Of a stretch of DNA of 64,000 nucleotides, positions 1-12,800 are shown piece by piece. The DNA comes from Micropterus salmoides (taxonomy: Eukaryota; Chordata; Actinopteri; Centrarchiformes; Centrarchidae): positions 16,655,308 through 16,719,307 of the forward strand of contig NW_024040152.1 of the NCBI RefSeq assembly GCF_014851395.1, in the 5' to 3' direction. The notes below the pieces were generated by a model. That model did not search any database. It was given only the letters and a program-made list of their open reading frames with translations, and was not told the origin of the DNA. The number at the start of each line of letters is the position of its first letter. The first letter of the stretch is position 1. The position numbers were made by a program, and so were the translations under genes.

Positions 1-751
1 ACAGTCACCCAAACCTGAACCTGAAATAAGCTACTCCATTTCCTTGTCCTCTGACTTACCCTTGTTCTGCACCTTTACTGTTGCTTTCCCTGTTATCCAA
101 CATGGCAGGTGGCAAACTTGTGATCCAGAGGAGCAGTTCCTCTGGATCACAAGCTCACAGCTCAAACTTTAGACTTTTCTGTCCTGCAATATGGCGGATT
201 AGCTGGGTGTTAATTGGAGATAAGTGCTTTACCATTTACATAGAGATACACTGCACAATAGGAATATTATAACCAATTTCTCCTACCTGTGTCCTCTCTT
301 GCTCACACTTGAACAACACCAGACCATTCCAGACCGCTCCGAACTCTCCCTCTCTCTCTTTTTCTTCCTGTCTGTACCTCTCTCCCCTCTTTTGCTTCGG
401 GCGAACTCCAAGCCAGTGAAGCGTGTTTAAACGGTGCGTGAGGAGATGAATATTTGTATTGGTTTTCTGTATCTTTATTGAAAGCAGCCCTCATAAGTCT
501 TCCGTGTAATATCTGCTCTGTTTATGCATCATTTCCCTTTGTGTGCACTCATGAATGATCAAGTTTAAATACCAAAGTAAATCACATTCTGCATACCATA
601 CCTTCTCACACACACACACATACATCAGACACACATGCAGTATACAGTAAAGCAAAAGCTATGTAGTCTGTGGAGATGATTGCACTTCTAGACTGAGTTC
701 TTTTTTAATTATTTCTTTACTGGCCGGTCTGTCTGTGTCTCTTCCTCCTCT

Positions 752-752
<1 letters not shown>

Positions 753-789
<37 letters not shown>

Positions 790-809
790 TGCATGCGTGC
801 GCGCATGCA
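753..809. repeat. (GT)n followed by alternating GC/AT, Z-DNA-prone
   Basis: 57 bases of strict purine-pyrimidine alternation: (GT)n, then GCGCGTGCATGCGTGCGCGC and ATGCA. Confidence 0.9.
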
Positions 810-1374
810 AATGAATATATTTCTCGCACTGCCTGCTATCTCACCTCTTTGTGTCTGTCTCTGTACTAATCTCTGTCTTCCCCTGGTAAATGATTAACAC
901 GGAGAACCTGGCTGAACTATAATCAACAAACCCACGGTGAGGTAATTACCACTTTATTCCCTGCCCTGCTAACAAAGCAATCTCCCCCCCCACCCCCCAC
1001 CCCCCTTTCTCCCTGCTTCTGTCTCTCTCCTCATCTGTCATCTAGCTGTATCAATGTCTCTCTCTACTTTTTCTGTGTCAGTGCCTATTGTTTCACTCGC
1101 TGCAGCGCTAGTGATCTGTGTAGATCGAGAGATGTGTTTTGTGAGTGTGATTGTGCACCTTATCTGTCTTTGTAAATGTGCTTTGTCTGTTTGTTTGTGG
1201 TATTGGGTGTGTTATTTGGAGGTAAACTGCGGAGGAGTTAACTGTGTGTACACTTGAGCTTCTTCATCTCTGTCGGAAAACAATGCGAGGCAGTGATTTT
1301 AGTGATTTGTATGCTTGTGAATTGACATTTGGTGCCATTGTTGTCAGTTGAAGTTCATTTCAGTGGAACAATAG

Positions 1375-1378
<4 letters not shown>

Positions 1379-1417
<39 letters not shown>
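1379..1417. repeat. (TG)n microsatellite
   Basis: About 19 uninterrupted TG units in the putative ephrin intron 1. Confidence 0.95.
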
Positions 1418-1419
<2 letters not shown>

Positions 1420-3609
1420 ACTTTTGGAGCTGACCTGCTGGTTTGCGTATAATTGAACTCTTTCCTTGAGAAGAGATGGAGTGTGATAAATACATTTTCA
1501 GTTCTGGAAAAACAAAACCCAGAAATGCACCAGCATACCCAGCCCTATTAAAACACTAAGAGTTTAGATTCACCTGTGATCTTGCACATGATTCATGTTT
1601 TTTGAGACTTCTGTACTGCTCACAGCAGGTAGTGAAAGTGGCTTTGGCTGGAAAAATCCTCAATCCTCAATTCCGGCCAGCGGTGTGCGGCTGTGGGAAC
1701 ATTTACCAACCGCTGTGCAGGCCTCTTGTCTAAATAGGTCATTGTTTTGTTTCCACTCGTTAGTTGATTTTAGGTGTGACTAAAGTGTTGGAGGGAAACG
1801 GTGTGTTATTGCCTTTGGATGCCTGGTTTTTCAAAGGTGGGGCATGCAGATAGAGTATTGCACAAGCATGTATTTTGCTCTAAAGTGTCACGTGGCCTCA
1901 TTCTGTGCAGTATTTGAAGTGAATCTTTACAGAAATAGGCACAGGCCCCCTTTTTTATGTGTATATCTTGTGTGAAATCAGTAATCCTCCGTTTTGCTGT
2001 TTAGTGTTATATCCAAGAATGAAACCAACTTAAAAGTTGCACAACAAAAATGATCTTTGCTGGTGAATTGAAAGAAGAGATACAAACACACACACACATG
2101 AAGACTCAAGCACACTGTGTTGAAAATGAGGTTTGGGCACAGGCCTAGCGGTGAGGACATCTGTATTAAAATGGATCAGATAGTCACAGTGCAGCTTGGA
2201 GCCGTCGGAGCAGGCATGGCGTACAAGCATGAAAGGACGGCCGCTCTCTCCTCCTGGTCAGGATATTTAGTCAATCGATACCAATTTAACACCAAGATAT
2301 TATCGCTGGCTTGTCGCATTATCGCTGGGCTGCATATGGACCCATCTCTTTCCCAATTTTCTTCCCTACGCTGCCCTGTTTCTCTGTGTACACACATACA
2401 TCAATATTAGGTTGCATTAAGCTGTAATAAGTTGTATTGTATGAATGTCTCCAAGTGGGGTGGAACAGCTGTGGAATAAAATGAGGTTCAATGTTGCCTG
2501 CTTCTCGGTTGGCATAGCACAGCCTGGCTTTGGCACAAAATGGCTTCGGTGCCATATGTGCGTGTAGAGGGTGGTTATGGTGGTTAAGGGCTGTTGGTGA
2601 GCACTGAGCGGGAGCGCATCCATTCATTCATGGCACACAATGAGCTGGCATTGTTGTAGGTGTCAAGCCAACTGTGTATTTCTTTGACATACAAAACAGC
2701 AATTAAATTGTGGCGTGAGAATATAGAAACTCCAAATGTGGGAAACACCATCAACTTAAGCTTGACCAAAACAACACAATCTGCTTGTTGTTTAGCCAAT
2801 ATGTGCGTTTTAGAATTTCTCACACATACACACACATACACGTGCACTCAGAAACAGGCAGACACACACATTCTCAAGTACATATAACCTTGCACAATGC
2901 TCTTCCACTCAGCTCAGAAATCCTGCCAAGAGGCAACCTGGGAATTCCCTCAGACAGAAATTGAATTAGTATTGACCCAGGCAGAGCAAAAGGCTGTAGC
3001 AGAAACCTGGATTATTGTACCATACAAGGTCCTTTACTGCCATGAGGACACTGAGACATGTTTGCCATCATACTCCGAATCTTCAAAGGTGCTTAAGGAG
3101 TGTGTTGTCATAAATGATGTTCACCAGTACAGTTGTTGCTCCTGTTATCTCTGAGAACATGAGAGCAAATTCCATGATTTCGTTTGTGAATATCCAATAT
3201 TATAATGATAACTTAACATTGAATATTTTACTCAACAAACCTGATGAAACACGATGAAGACTGATATGAGTGTGTGATGATTTACTTTTGTTTTGGTCAC
3301 TCCGTGAGTCCTGTTAGCAGCCAGGGCAATCTTGTGAATGTTCTGCACAAATCAATTTTATTCATTTTATTTTATTTTATATAAATATTTTTTTGCATCT
3401 GACCCTTGTAGCACATCTTGTGCAGAAGTTATATAGCCATTCAGTTTGGTAGGTCACAAGCCACAAATTTGGAGACACAATGCTAAAGTCACTGTCCATG
3501 TAAGTGACATACTTTTTTGTTAAATATGCATATCTGTTAGCCTTAAATTATGTTTTATGATACTTTATCTAGACATGACAAGGAGACATTTAGATAAAAA
3601 TACTTGAAG

Positions 3610-3611
<2 letters not shown>

Positions 3612-3651
<40 letters not shown>
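3612..3651. repeat. (GT)n microsatellite
   Basis: About 20 uninterrupted GT units followed by AT-rich sequence. Confidence 0.95.
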
Positions 3652-3653
<2 letters not shown>

Positions 3654-6600
3654 AGCTGGTGATACGCTTATATATTCATATATTATTTATTTATATATAA
3701 TTCTGATAAGCACCTTCTCTTAGTTGTAAGAAAGAGAGCTTTAAGTCTCACTTTGTGTCAGAAATATCCCTAGTTCCTTAAAAAAAAAACAAAAAAAAAA
3801 AACAGCTAAGATCCTGTGCTTTGTGATATTCAGAGGAGATAGATCACATGACAAATGCTGCATAGATATTTTGAATCTGCTATATGATTTTTGGGAGACT
3901 TTTCCATGGCGAAACAAAAATATAAAAAAAAATATTATTTTGGCATTGCCTCCCAGAAGTATGGCAGCACAGCCTCCTTTGCAGCCTCCAGTGAAGTGAA
4001 ACACACATGTTTCTTTTTGGGCTGGCATACCCCCCCCCCCACACACACACACCACCTATGAATATACACACTCCCTCTCTGCTTCCCTTTTCCCGTCAGC
4101 CCCGGGAGATTGTAAAAACATTAGACCTGCAGTGGAGGGATGGAGAATGCGTTAAGGAGAGGATGGTAGGGAAAGAGTCAACAGATTTCAACTCCCAAAA
4201 CAGCTAGGGAAGGCCCCCAGGGATGGAGGGATGAGGAGAGAGGGAAGAAAGGATGTCAGCAGGTATTACTATCACTGTCATAACTAGGTGTGAGGAATAA
4301 CCCCCCCCCCCGAAAGGGGGCATGTACACACGCGCACGCTATGGCGCTAACGCTAACGCAGGCTTGTATACAGGTGTGGTACAGACACACACATACCAAT
4401 AGTACCATCGCCCTGCTTGCATACGCACTAGCATACGGCTGCTCGGACTCTGAGCAGAGCCCCAGTAGGAATCGCAACCCATTTAGAACAGGCAATGCTT
4501 TCTGGTTTGTGTCAGTGTGTGTGTGTTGACATAAGCATACTGTGTAGGCATGTTGTAAACTGCATAAAACTGGGTAAAAAAGGGACAAAATATGAATGGA
4601 ATGTAGTATCATATGCTTATTCAAACATGCCTGCACTCAGATGTTTGAGGCTTACAGTAAGATGATGAGATATGGTTTTGGTAGAGTGTGTGTGTGTGTG
4701 CGCGCCAGCATATTTGGATGTGTTATTTTTGTCGCAATAACCAGTACCACATGTTTTTCGGGTGTGCAGTAATGCACAGCTTGATCCTTGTCTCCTGGTA
4801 CTCTTGACTGCTATTTTTTCTCTCTGCTTCCTTGTTCTTTTTTCTGCCCTTCCTCTACTTTTCCAATCAAATCTTTTATTTATGAGTTTGAGGGAATGTG
4901 GACTTTTTTTCAGAATTGGTTCTTTCATCAACCTGCATTTGTGCAACTAGATGAGTTGGATCTGTTCACCCTATACTATACTTATCCACTCTTAATTGCA
5001 GTATGATGCATATGTTATTGCTGACATGTTAATATGCAGAGTACATTAATTACTGGACATACTGTACAAACCGTAAACCTCCCTTCCCCTGACGTTAAGT
5101 TGACTACACAATATATTTGTCAATCAATTTTTAAATAGTTTTTTTATTTTATGTAAACTGTAATTTTTTAATGAATTGCTCTCACTATCCAAAAGTATGT
5201 TTTGTTATATTCATCAGAAATGATCAGATGGTTGTAATTCACAGTCTAAAAGCAGCCTGAGAGAGCAGTGGTGGTATTTCTGTGCTGAATGGAAGAGGGG
5301 AAATAGCCCTGTCCCAAATCTCCATAGCTATGGCCTTGTAGCAGGAGAACTCATGAATCTCATTGCTCTCCCATTCAGCTGGAAATGGAGTTCTTGTACG
5401 CTTCTCAAAACACTGGAGCAGACGCTCCGTGTTTATGATTTTGGAATTAATCTATATGTTCTCCTAAAAAAATACACCAAGTGACAAATGACTGGTCATG
5501 AAAGTCAGAAAATTCCTTACTCATTTCAGTTTTTACATTTAAGAAGAATCCCTGATGGATTTCGTTTCAGAATGGAATATTGTTGTGAGCAGTATTGCAT
5601 CATCAAAGGCGGATGCTTAACAAGTGGGTTTTGATGGTATTTGCTTACTTTGCAGCTGACTTACAGTGGATTACTTATTATTAAGAAAAAACACTCACCC
5701 ACACTGTACCTCGTGTGTGTTAATCTTGTAATTTTGGGTCATTGTGGTTCATTACTTAAAGTAGCGACCAGTCATCTTTAATCCCAAATTAATCAGTTAA
5801 TCCCCATCCAGTGTCAGGTCGTTGTTAGCACTGTGTGAGACTGCCGCCTGCACCTCTCCTGTTTACCCTCGCCACTTCCTTCCCCTATGCTCCTAAATCC
5901 AACCCCCCTCTTTCCCGCTTATTGTGTCTAAACCCTTCATCAGTGTTGTGGAACTTAAATGGCCTTTCTAAGAAATTCAGGGGCATCCGGCCTTGAGGCA
6001 GAGAATGGCATCCTGTTATATCTGCCCAAATGCTGAAAGCATGAATTTTAATTCACATGCGGTAAAGCAGTGGATAAGCTAATATACTTGAGTCGAATAT
6101 ACTGTTTTGAGTTTATAAATAAACACACATTCAGTAGCCTGTTATTTTCAATATTTTTTTTAGTCTCTTTTGATGCTATTAGAGATCAGTGTTAATGTCC
6201 TGCCTCTGGTATGAATATGTGTTCATGTGCGAGAGGGCGGGGCTAGTGGGTGGCTGTGCGTGACTAGAACAAGACAAAGCTGGCTGCCTTGAGGGGGAAT
6301 AAGGGGCTACCTTCCATACCCCCGATGCACAGAGCGATATGAATCTTAACTGTTGTGACGGAGAAAGATGCAGAGAGAGAAGCATAGATCGGCTGCGAGG
6401 GTAGGGTGAGGGAAGGGGCCAGTTAGACTCCTGGGATTCCAAAGCAGTGACCGTGAAAGTGCTTAGATAAACAGAGAGAAAGACGAGGGAGTGGGGGGGT
6501 TGAAGAGGCAATGGAGGGAAGAGAGGATGAGAAGGTGTAGGCATGCTGACAGCGGAAGGAAATGAGGGCTGCGAAGATGGGGTGAAAGAAAGCAGATGGA

Positions 6601-6803
6601 AGTGAAACAGAGTATAGAAGTTTTAAAATAAGTTCACCACGAGTCAGAGGGACTGAAAGGGGCCAGCTTACTCTATTTACTCCTTAACTCTTGTGCCTCT
6701 CCAGTCCTTTTCTCTCTGTCTTCTCCGACCCTCTCCTTCCCTTTGTTTAAATAATTCAGGCCTGTTGGCTGTATTAGGGCAGGTTTCCTTGACATGTCTT
6801 AAC

Positions 6804-6806
<3 letters not shown>

Positions 6807-6848
<42 letters not shown>
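6807..6848. repeat. (TG)n microsatellite
   Basis: About 20 uninterrupted TG units ending in CTGACTGACTGA. Confidence 0.95.
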
Positions 6849-6849
<1 letters not shown>

Positions 6850-9800
6850 TGACTGACTGAAGGACAACTGTAGCCCTCCAACTAGCCATTCCTCCGCTAA
6901 CAACCACCAAATAATCAGACACAGAGGGAAAGCGAGAGAGAATGCACACCTGGGATGAATAGTCAATGATGCCTGTCCAGCATTGACCTTCTCATCATAG
7001 AGAGAGACAAAAACAGAGTACAAGAATGTGAATAAGAGTGTCTTCGGCATCAGAAGTGTGACCCACTTAGTAAATGATGGATTCTCAAAGCCAAGTCTGA
7101 TTTATTGGCTGTGTATTTGCTTTGCGAGCGCCCTTTTCACTATTGTGAAGAGTGTATTTGAGTAAATGTGTGTGTCTCTCTGTGTGTGTTTTTAAGGGGT
7201 GTTGCTCGCATGTCCTCCTTAACCCACTTACACAGGTGGGCCTTGCTGAAAGACCTAAGACACAGATAAGTGTAGTTAAGTATAGTTAATATTATAGATG
7301 AGGGTGTACAGCGTATACGGTTACGGACTCTGTAAAAAAAAAAGAAGCGATAAGAACATAGAATAACTATGTAAGTGTTGTTATTAAAAACTGTTCATTA
7401 TGTGATGTGAAAGACGACATCATCTCATGGAAAAAGGACTTTACTGAAACATTATATTTACAAATATTGCTAGAAAGATGGGGCATATTTGGTTGAATGC
7501 CAGTTTGCAACTTTTGTTGTCTATAAAAAAGGTCTGGCAATTGGAGTATGAGTTAAAAGCAACTGAAAGCTCCAGTTGTCAAATAATCTTTGTCCAACAT
7601 TGTACAAAATTGTAATTTGAAGTGGAAACAAAAGCTCTTAAATTCATGACAACATAAAGATGCAGACAAAGACGGACAAGCTCAACTGAAAAGAGCACCA
7701 GAGATGACAAGTTGAAACTAAGCAACTTAGGGTTGCAACTAACAATTATTGTTTTATCTGAATAACATCCTCAATACCAAAGCTATTATGTGTAATAATA
7801 TTATATAATTATAAGTTTTAGAAGCTGTAACCAGATCATTTCTGGCACAAAAAAAAAGATTTATTTTTCTGTTGACAAACTAATTGTTTCACCTTTAAAC
7901 CAACAGGTATGTGATGTAGATGTATAAAGCAGGTTGACAAATACTTGTCCTTGTATTTTATTGCATTTTGAATATAATTTCCTAAATATTGCCCAGTTGC
8001 CCCTTGGCCATACATCACCCACCACATTGGCATGAACCCAATATGTTATTTATTCAGAGTTAACAGAATTTGTCTACACCCTCTCTTTAGCTAGACTTAT
8101 CTGCTTTGGAACTGCATGCAAAGCAGAAGGCCCCAAACTGCAAAGTTAGTACATAAACATGAGAGAAATGATGTTGACACAGTGGATCAGCACAGCTGCC
8201 ACTTTGTAGGAATACACTTTGATAGATTTCATAAATAGTGTGAATCATCGCTTTTTGTGCCCACCCATCATAGCTGTCACTGTCCTCGTCCGCCCGCCGT
8301 CCATCCTGTCTCTGAGCGGTGAGGTACTGTAGCTATATTCAGGTTTATGTATCTGAGTCTGGCACCTGTACAAATCAGCCCTGTATTTACACTGCAGCTC
8401 CATTTAGACTGCAGAAACATGGAGAGCACTCATTACTCTGAGGTTTAGGCTGTCCGACAGAGGGATGCAGGAAAAAAGACGAATGGAGCGAAGGATGGAT
8501 GGGTGGGGCACTGACTTGGCTCCAATCCCAGTGCCGGATTGGTTGTTGTCCTGGCAACGGCACGTCTGACCTTATTTACCCCCATACACGCCCCTTGCCG
8601 TACGCGCGCTCCACTCTCACTCGTGCACATCTTTTTTGCCGCACACTTCTCCCCGTCACTCTTCTCAGTGTGGGATCTAAAACTCTTCGTCTTGTGCTCT
8701 TTTCTCCTCAAACTCCTCTTACTAGTGTGGCCACATTCACGCAGAGCAGGTGAGAGAGTCAAGTTGGGCTACTCTTTTCAGCTGCTGGTGGGCACAGTGA
8801 GGCAACATTTCGGCATGCAGTGTTTTGGTCAAACAGTGAAAATATAAACGACCCATAGACTGCAGGACTGTACTCGTGTCCATTTATGTTGTGGACAGTA
8901 ATTTCATACCTCCTAGAAAAGTCAATGGAAAAGCTTATTTTAGCATCAGACTAGACCACACATGGAGAGCAGTGCCTATGCATGACAGAGCTCTGCCATA
9001 AAGGGGGATGATGGTTTCTGCAGACCTGCTGCCGTATCAAAATGGTTCCGATGGATTGGTTTCCATGCTGATGGGTCCTGTGGGCCTGGATCATGCAATT
9101 TTCCTCACCTCTTATGGTCGTAGCTGTACATCCTGTTGTGCTGCTGAGTCCCACAAAATGGACACACATACACACACAGAGGAGGACCTATGCCATAACA
9201 GGCAGAAAATAGGGTCTGTCTTTACCTGAGGCTAAGAATCCTTTTAGGGCCTGAAGCAGCAGGTGTGTGTGTTTATGTGTGTATATCTGAGTGTTTTATC
9301 TGTGTCTGTAAATTGAGAGGGAATGTGGGTCCATGAGGCTGCTGCTGATCCACGTAGTTTGAATGCCCTGTGCCTGGTGGTCATTCAATGGAGCCTGCAG
9401 GGCAAGAAAGGTGCAACCAATCACTTCATCTGGGTTATGCATTGCACAAACACCCATACAGCCATAGTCACCAGCACTTATGCACCAAATTCATATCGAC
9501 ATATGAAGCTTTGCAATGTGTGTGTGCACTCGTATTTGTATCATTCTATCCTTATAAGGACAGAAGCATTAGGTTTGTCAGATGGCGCAGAGATGGTAAG
9601 CCACCCAGATGCATATTAATACAATGTGTGTGCTCAGACCTTGCATGTAAGGAAAAACAACAGGCTTAAGTAGATGGAGACAGAAGAGGGGGAAAGGAAG
9701 GAAAAAAGTTCACATACCATCCACATTTGGCGATTAGGAGTCATAGAAAAGAAAGCAAAAAGTTTGATGTAGATGAGAGATACACTTCCTGCGGACCTTG

Positions 9801-12800
9801 AAGGAAGCACACACACTCACATAGGTATGCCAAACAGGAAAGAGAAGATAAGAGCCATAGCTTGTTCCCCTTAAGTCCCTCTTTCCTCTCTGTGAAGAGA
9901 CGGCTGATCACCGTCATTGGACACAGTTTGATGACACTGAGAATCTAAAGAGGGAGGGAGAGAGTATTGTGGGTATGAGGTTGACGGGGATGATAAAGGG
10001 ATTTTTCGGCCAGCTGGCCAGGCGGGGTGGTGGGGGGCCCCAGATGGTCAGAGGTGGGGGGTGAAGTCCTTGTTTGTGCGTGCTGAGGGGAATAAGCACC
10101 AGGTTAGACACAACATTGGTGTTTGGGCCCTGGACACGGCAGGGCTTTGTGTGGGCGTGGAGGGGGGCACAGCTAAAAGAGGGGAAGCGGGGCGTTGTCC
10201 TGATTCTGCTCCATTTTACATACAAGATTGAGTAGGAGTGGGGAACAACAAGGTTTGAGCCACGCAAATTCTTAGAAATGGTGCAGTATCAAGCAGATGA
10301 ACTCTCTCTTTCCCTCTCATTCTCTGACTCAGGGGCGTAGCACTACAGTTGTATGATTCCCTTTCTTCTTCCCTCTGAAGATGGGGTAGCCTGTGGAGCA
10401 GGAGGTCACTGAAGTTTTGGAGACCTCAATAAAATAAGGTTCTCTTTCTTTAGTTCTGCATTGTTCCCTCTTTCCTCCTGGACTGTCTTTGGGCTCTTTT
10501 TGTCCCAAACTTCTCTCATGCTTTCCACCAATTATTCCCCATACTACACTGCTGTTTTTCCCATGAAAGGCTTCCAAAGGCTGGTTTATTCACCTGCCCA
10601 GCATAATTTTTTTTAAATTTCTAAACGAAACTGTTTGGTGTTGCCTTAAGTTTTTTTTTGTCTAACTCAAGAGACTTATTTGTACCATCAACTCCGGCCT
10701 CACAACTGACTGCAAACTGCAGTTTATGGAAGAGTTTATACTCTGGCAGAGCAGAGTTGTATAAAATGTCATGGTCCGACAAAGCTTACAGTATATGACT
10801 CCGCTTCTCCCTCCCCTTAAAGGTAAGCAGTGGCAAGGCAGTTTGCAGTATTTGTAAAGAAATTCACCAGAGATAACCTTAATATGAAAGCTCTGCACAG
10901 GTTTATGTCGCCTCAGCATGCAAATCCACTGATCACAGCTATTCATTTTCAATGAAGAGATTTTGGTCTGAATATTGGCTGTTAAAAAATGCTGGTGTGG
11001 CCGAGCCACTATGATGGCTTGTTGGATTAACCAAACAACTGTGACACCCAGAATACTAAGGCAATCGGTATGTCAAAGTTGATGTTGTTTTATTCATTGA
11101 GATTGATGACTCACTTGACAGCTACTCATCTGTCATCATGCGGTAAACCCCACCCTTCTGGTACATCAAAAAAAAACTTAAATAAGCAACACCATTTCAA
11201 GTCGTTCAAGATCCTCCCATACCACTAGAAGTGTTGCTGTAGCACCCACCATAGAGGCTGAAACAGTCTCATGCTATGCCCGCCAAGGCACAGTGACCAC
11301 AGCGCGCTGTGCCCAGTCAGCATAGTGACCAGAGTTAGCGATCACCCTGCAGTGAATGACCACGGAAGAACTGAGACTCCACCAAGCATTTCGGACTACA
11401 AGGAACTGACACACTTTTACTGTGGGCTGGTTAGTGTACCATCACATGCATGAAAGTGTTTATTGAGACTACCATATCTACAGTATACATTTTCTGAATT
11501 CATTTGGGATGCATAGTACAGTGTAAGCATGTTATTAACATTTTCATTGTAGTAGAATATTCTTACCCCCTATGTTTACATGCAGTACTTGCGTTAAGTG
11601 CCCAAGTGTATTCAGTATGCATAGTATGCAACTGCTGTGCGTGATCGAGTATCTGTTCTGTATTCCTGAAGCCGTGTTGTGGGATTGTTGCTTCTTTAAT
11701 TATTCTCTCATATTAAAGGATCAAAGGTCTCTGCCACAATCAACCTCCTGCATTTCATTATAAATGCGCGCACACACACTCATTCACACACATATATATA
11801 TTCTTGTGCACACACATTAACGTGGACACACATTGGGAGGACTTCAGTTATGTTCAATTTTTGAATTTGGAATGTGATTTCCCGTAATTATAAAAAGGAT
11901 AAATGTTAGCCTTTTCAAGTTTTCTCACTGAAGAACCCAGCATGTTATTTTTGATTCAGCTCCTCTGTGGGATTTTTCTTTATCAACCAAGAGCTTGCAC
12001 CAGTCCTCAGAAGGGTGTCACTGAACACCCTCTGGCATGAGGGATAGAGCATGTTTTATTCTGGTGAAGTGCTTTCATGTCTTTGTGGCTTGTGTGTGTA
12101 TGCCTGGCGTGTGTGAACATGTGTTTGTGTGTGTGGATTCATGCCCACATGTGCTTAAATGGACATGAGTGTGTGTTCTCTTCTGTGTCTTTGCCCTCTC
12201 CCCTCTGCTCCAGCATGGGGCCAAAACAATCCTCTTGTGCACTTCCAGGAGATTCTCCTGCTGATAGGTTGCTCCAGCACTCTGTTCTTTGACACCCACA
12301 GCTCCCATGATGCCCCAGTGCTGTCACCACTCTGCTGCATGGTGGCTGGCAGGAGGGGAGAATGCTGAGTGTAATTAGGGCGTACCCAAGCCTACCAGGG
12401 CCTCAGAGAGGGAAAGGGAGGAAGGAAGGGAAGAGGATAGAAAGAGGGCTGACAGTTTGACATCAGTAGAGCACACCATCTCTGTAATTGCTGGCGTGCA
12501 TATGGCGTAGGCCGAGGTTGGAGGGAGGAAGAAGGGGGATAATGTAGGATAGAGAGGAGTCAGAAATAGGAGGGAGAATACGGGGAGATGCAGCCTCTGA
12601 AGCAATAGATTGGGGATGAGTGCATGTCATCCAAAGTTGGGAGAGATGAGGGAGGGGACTGAGGAGAGGAAAGGGGTGGGGAGGATTGCAAATTTGGGGG
12701 TGGGCAGCGTGAAAACAGAACCTTAGCAGTGCAGAGGAAGCTTGAGGTGAATGACATGTAAAGCAGGGGGTGCAGCATGTTGACACAGCACAAGTCTATT

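Noticed and set aside
6179..6544. 121-codon - frame
   Set aside because: Pro/Ser/Leu-rich translation from a purine-rich + strand; no family resemblance and no splice signals.
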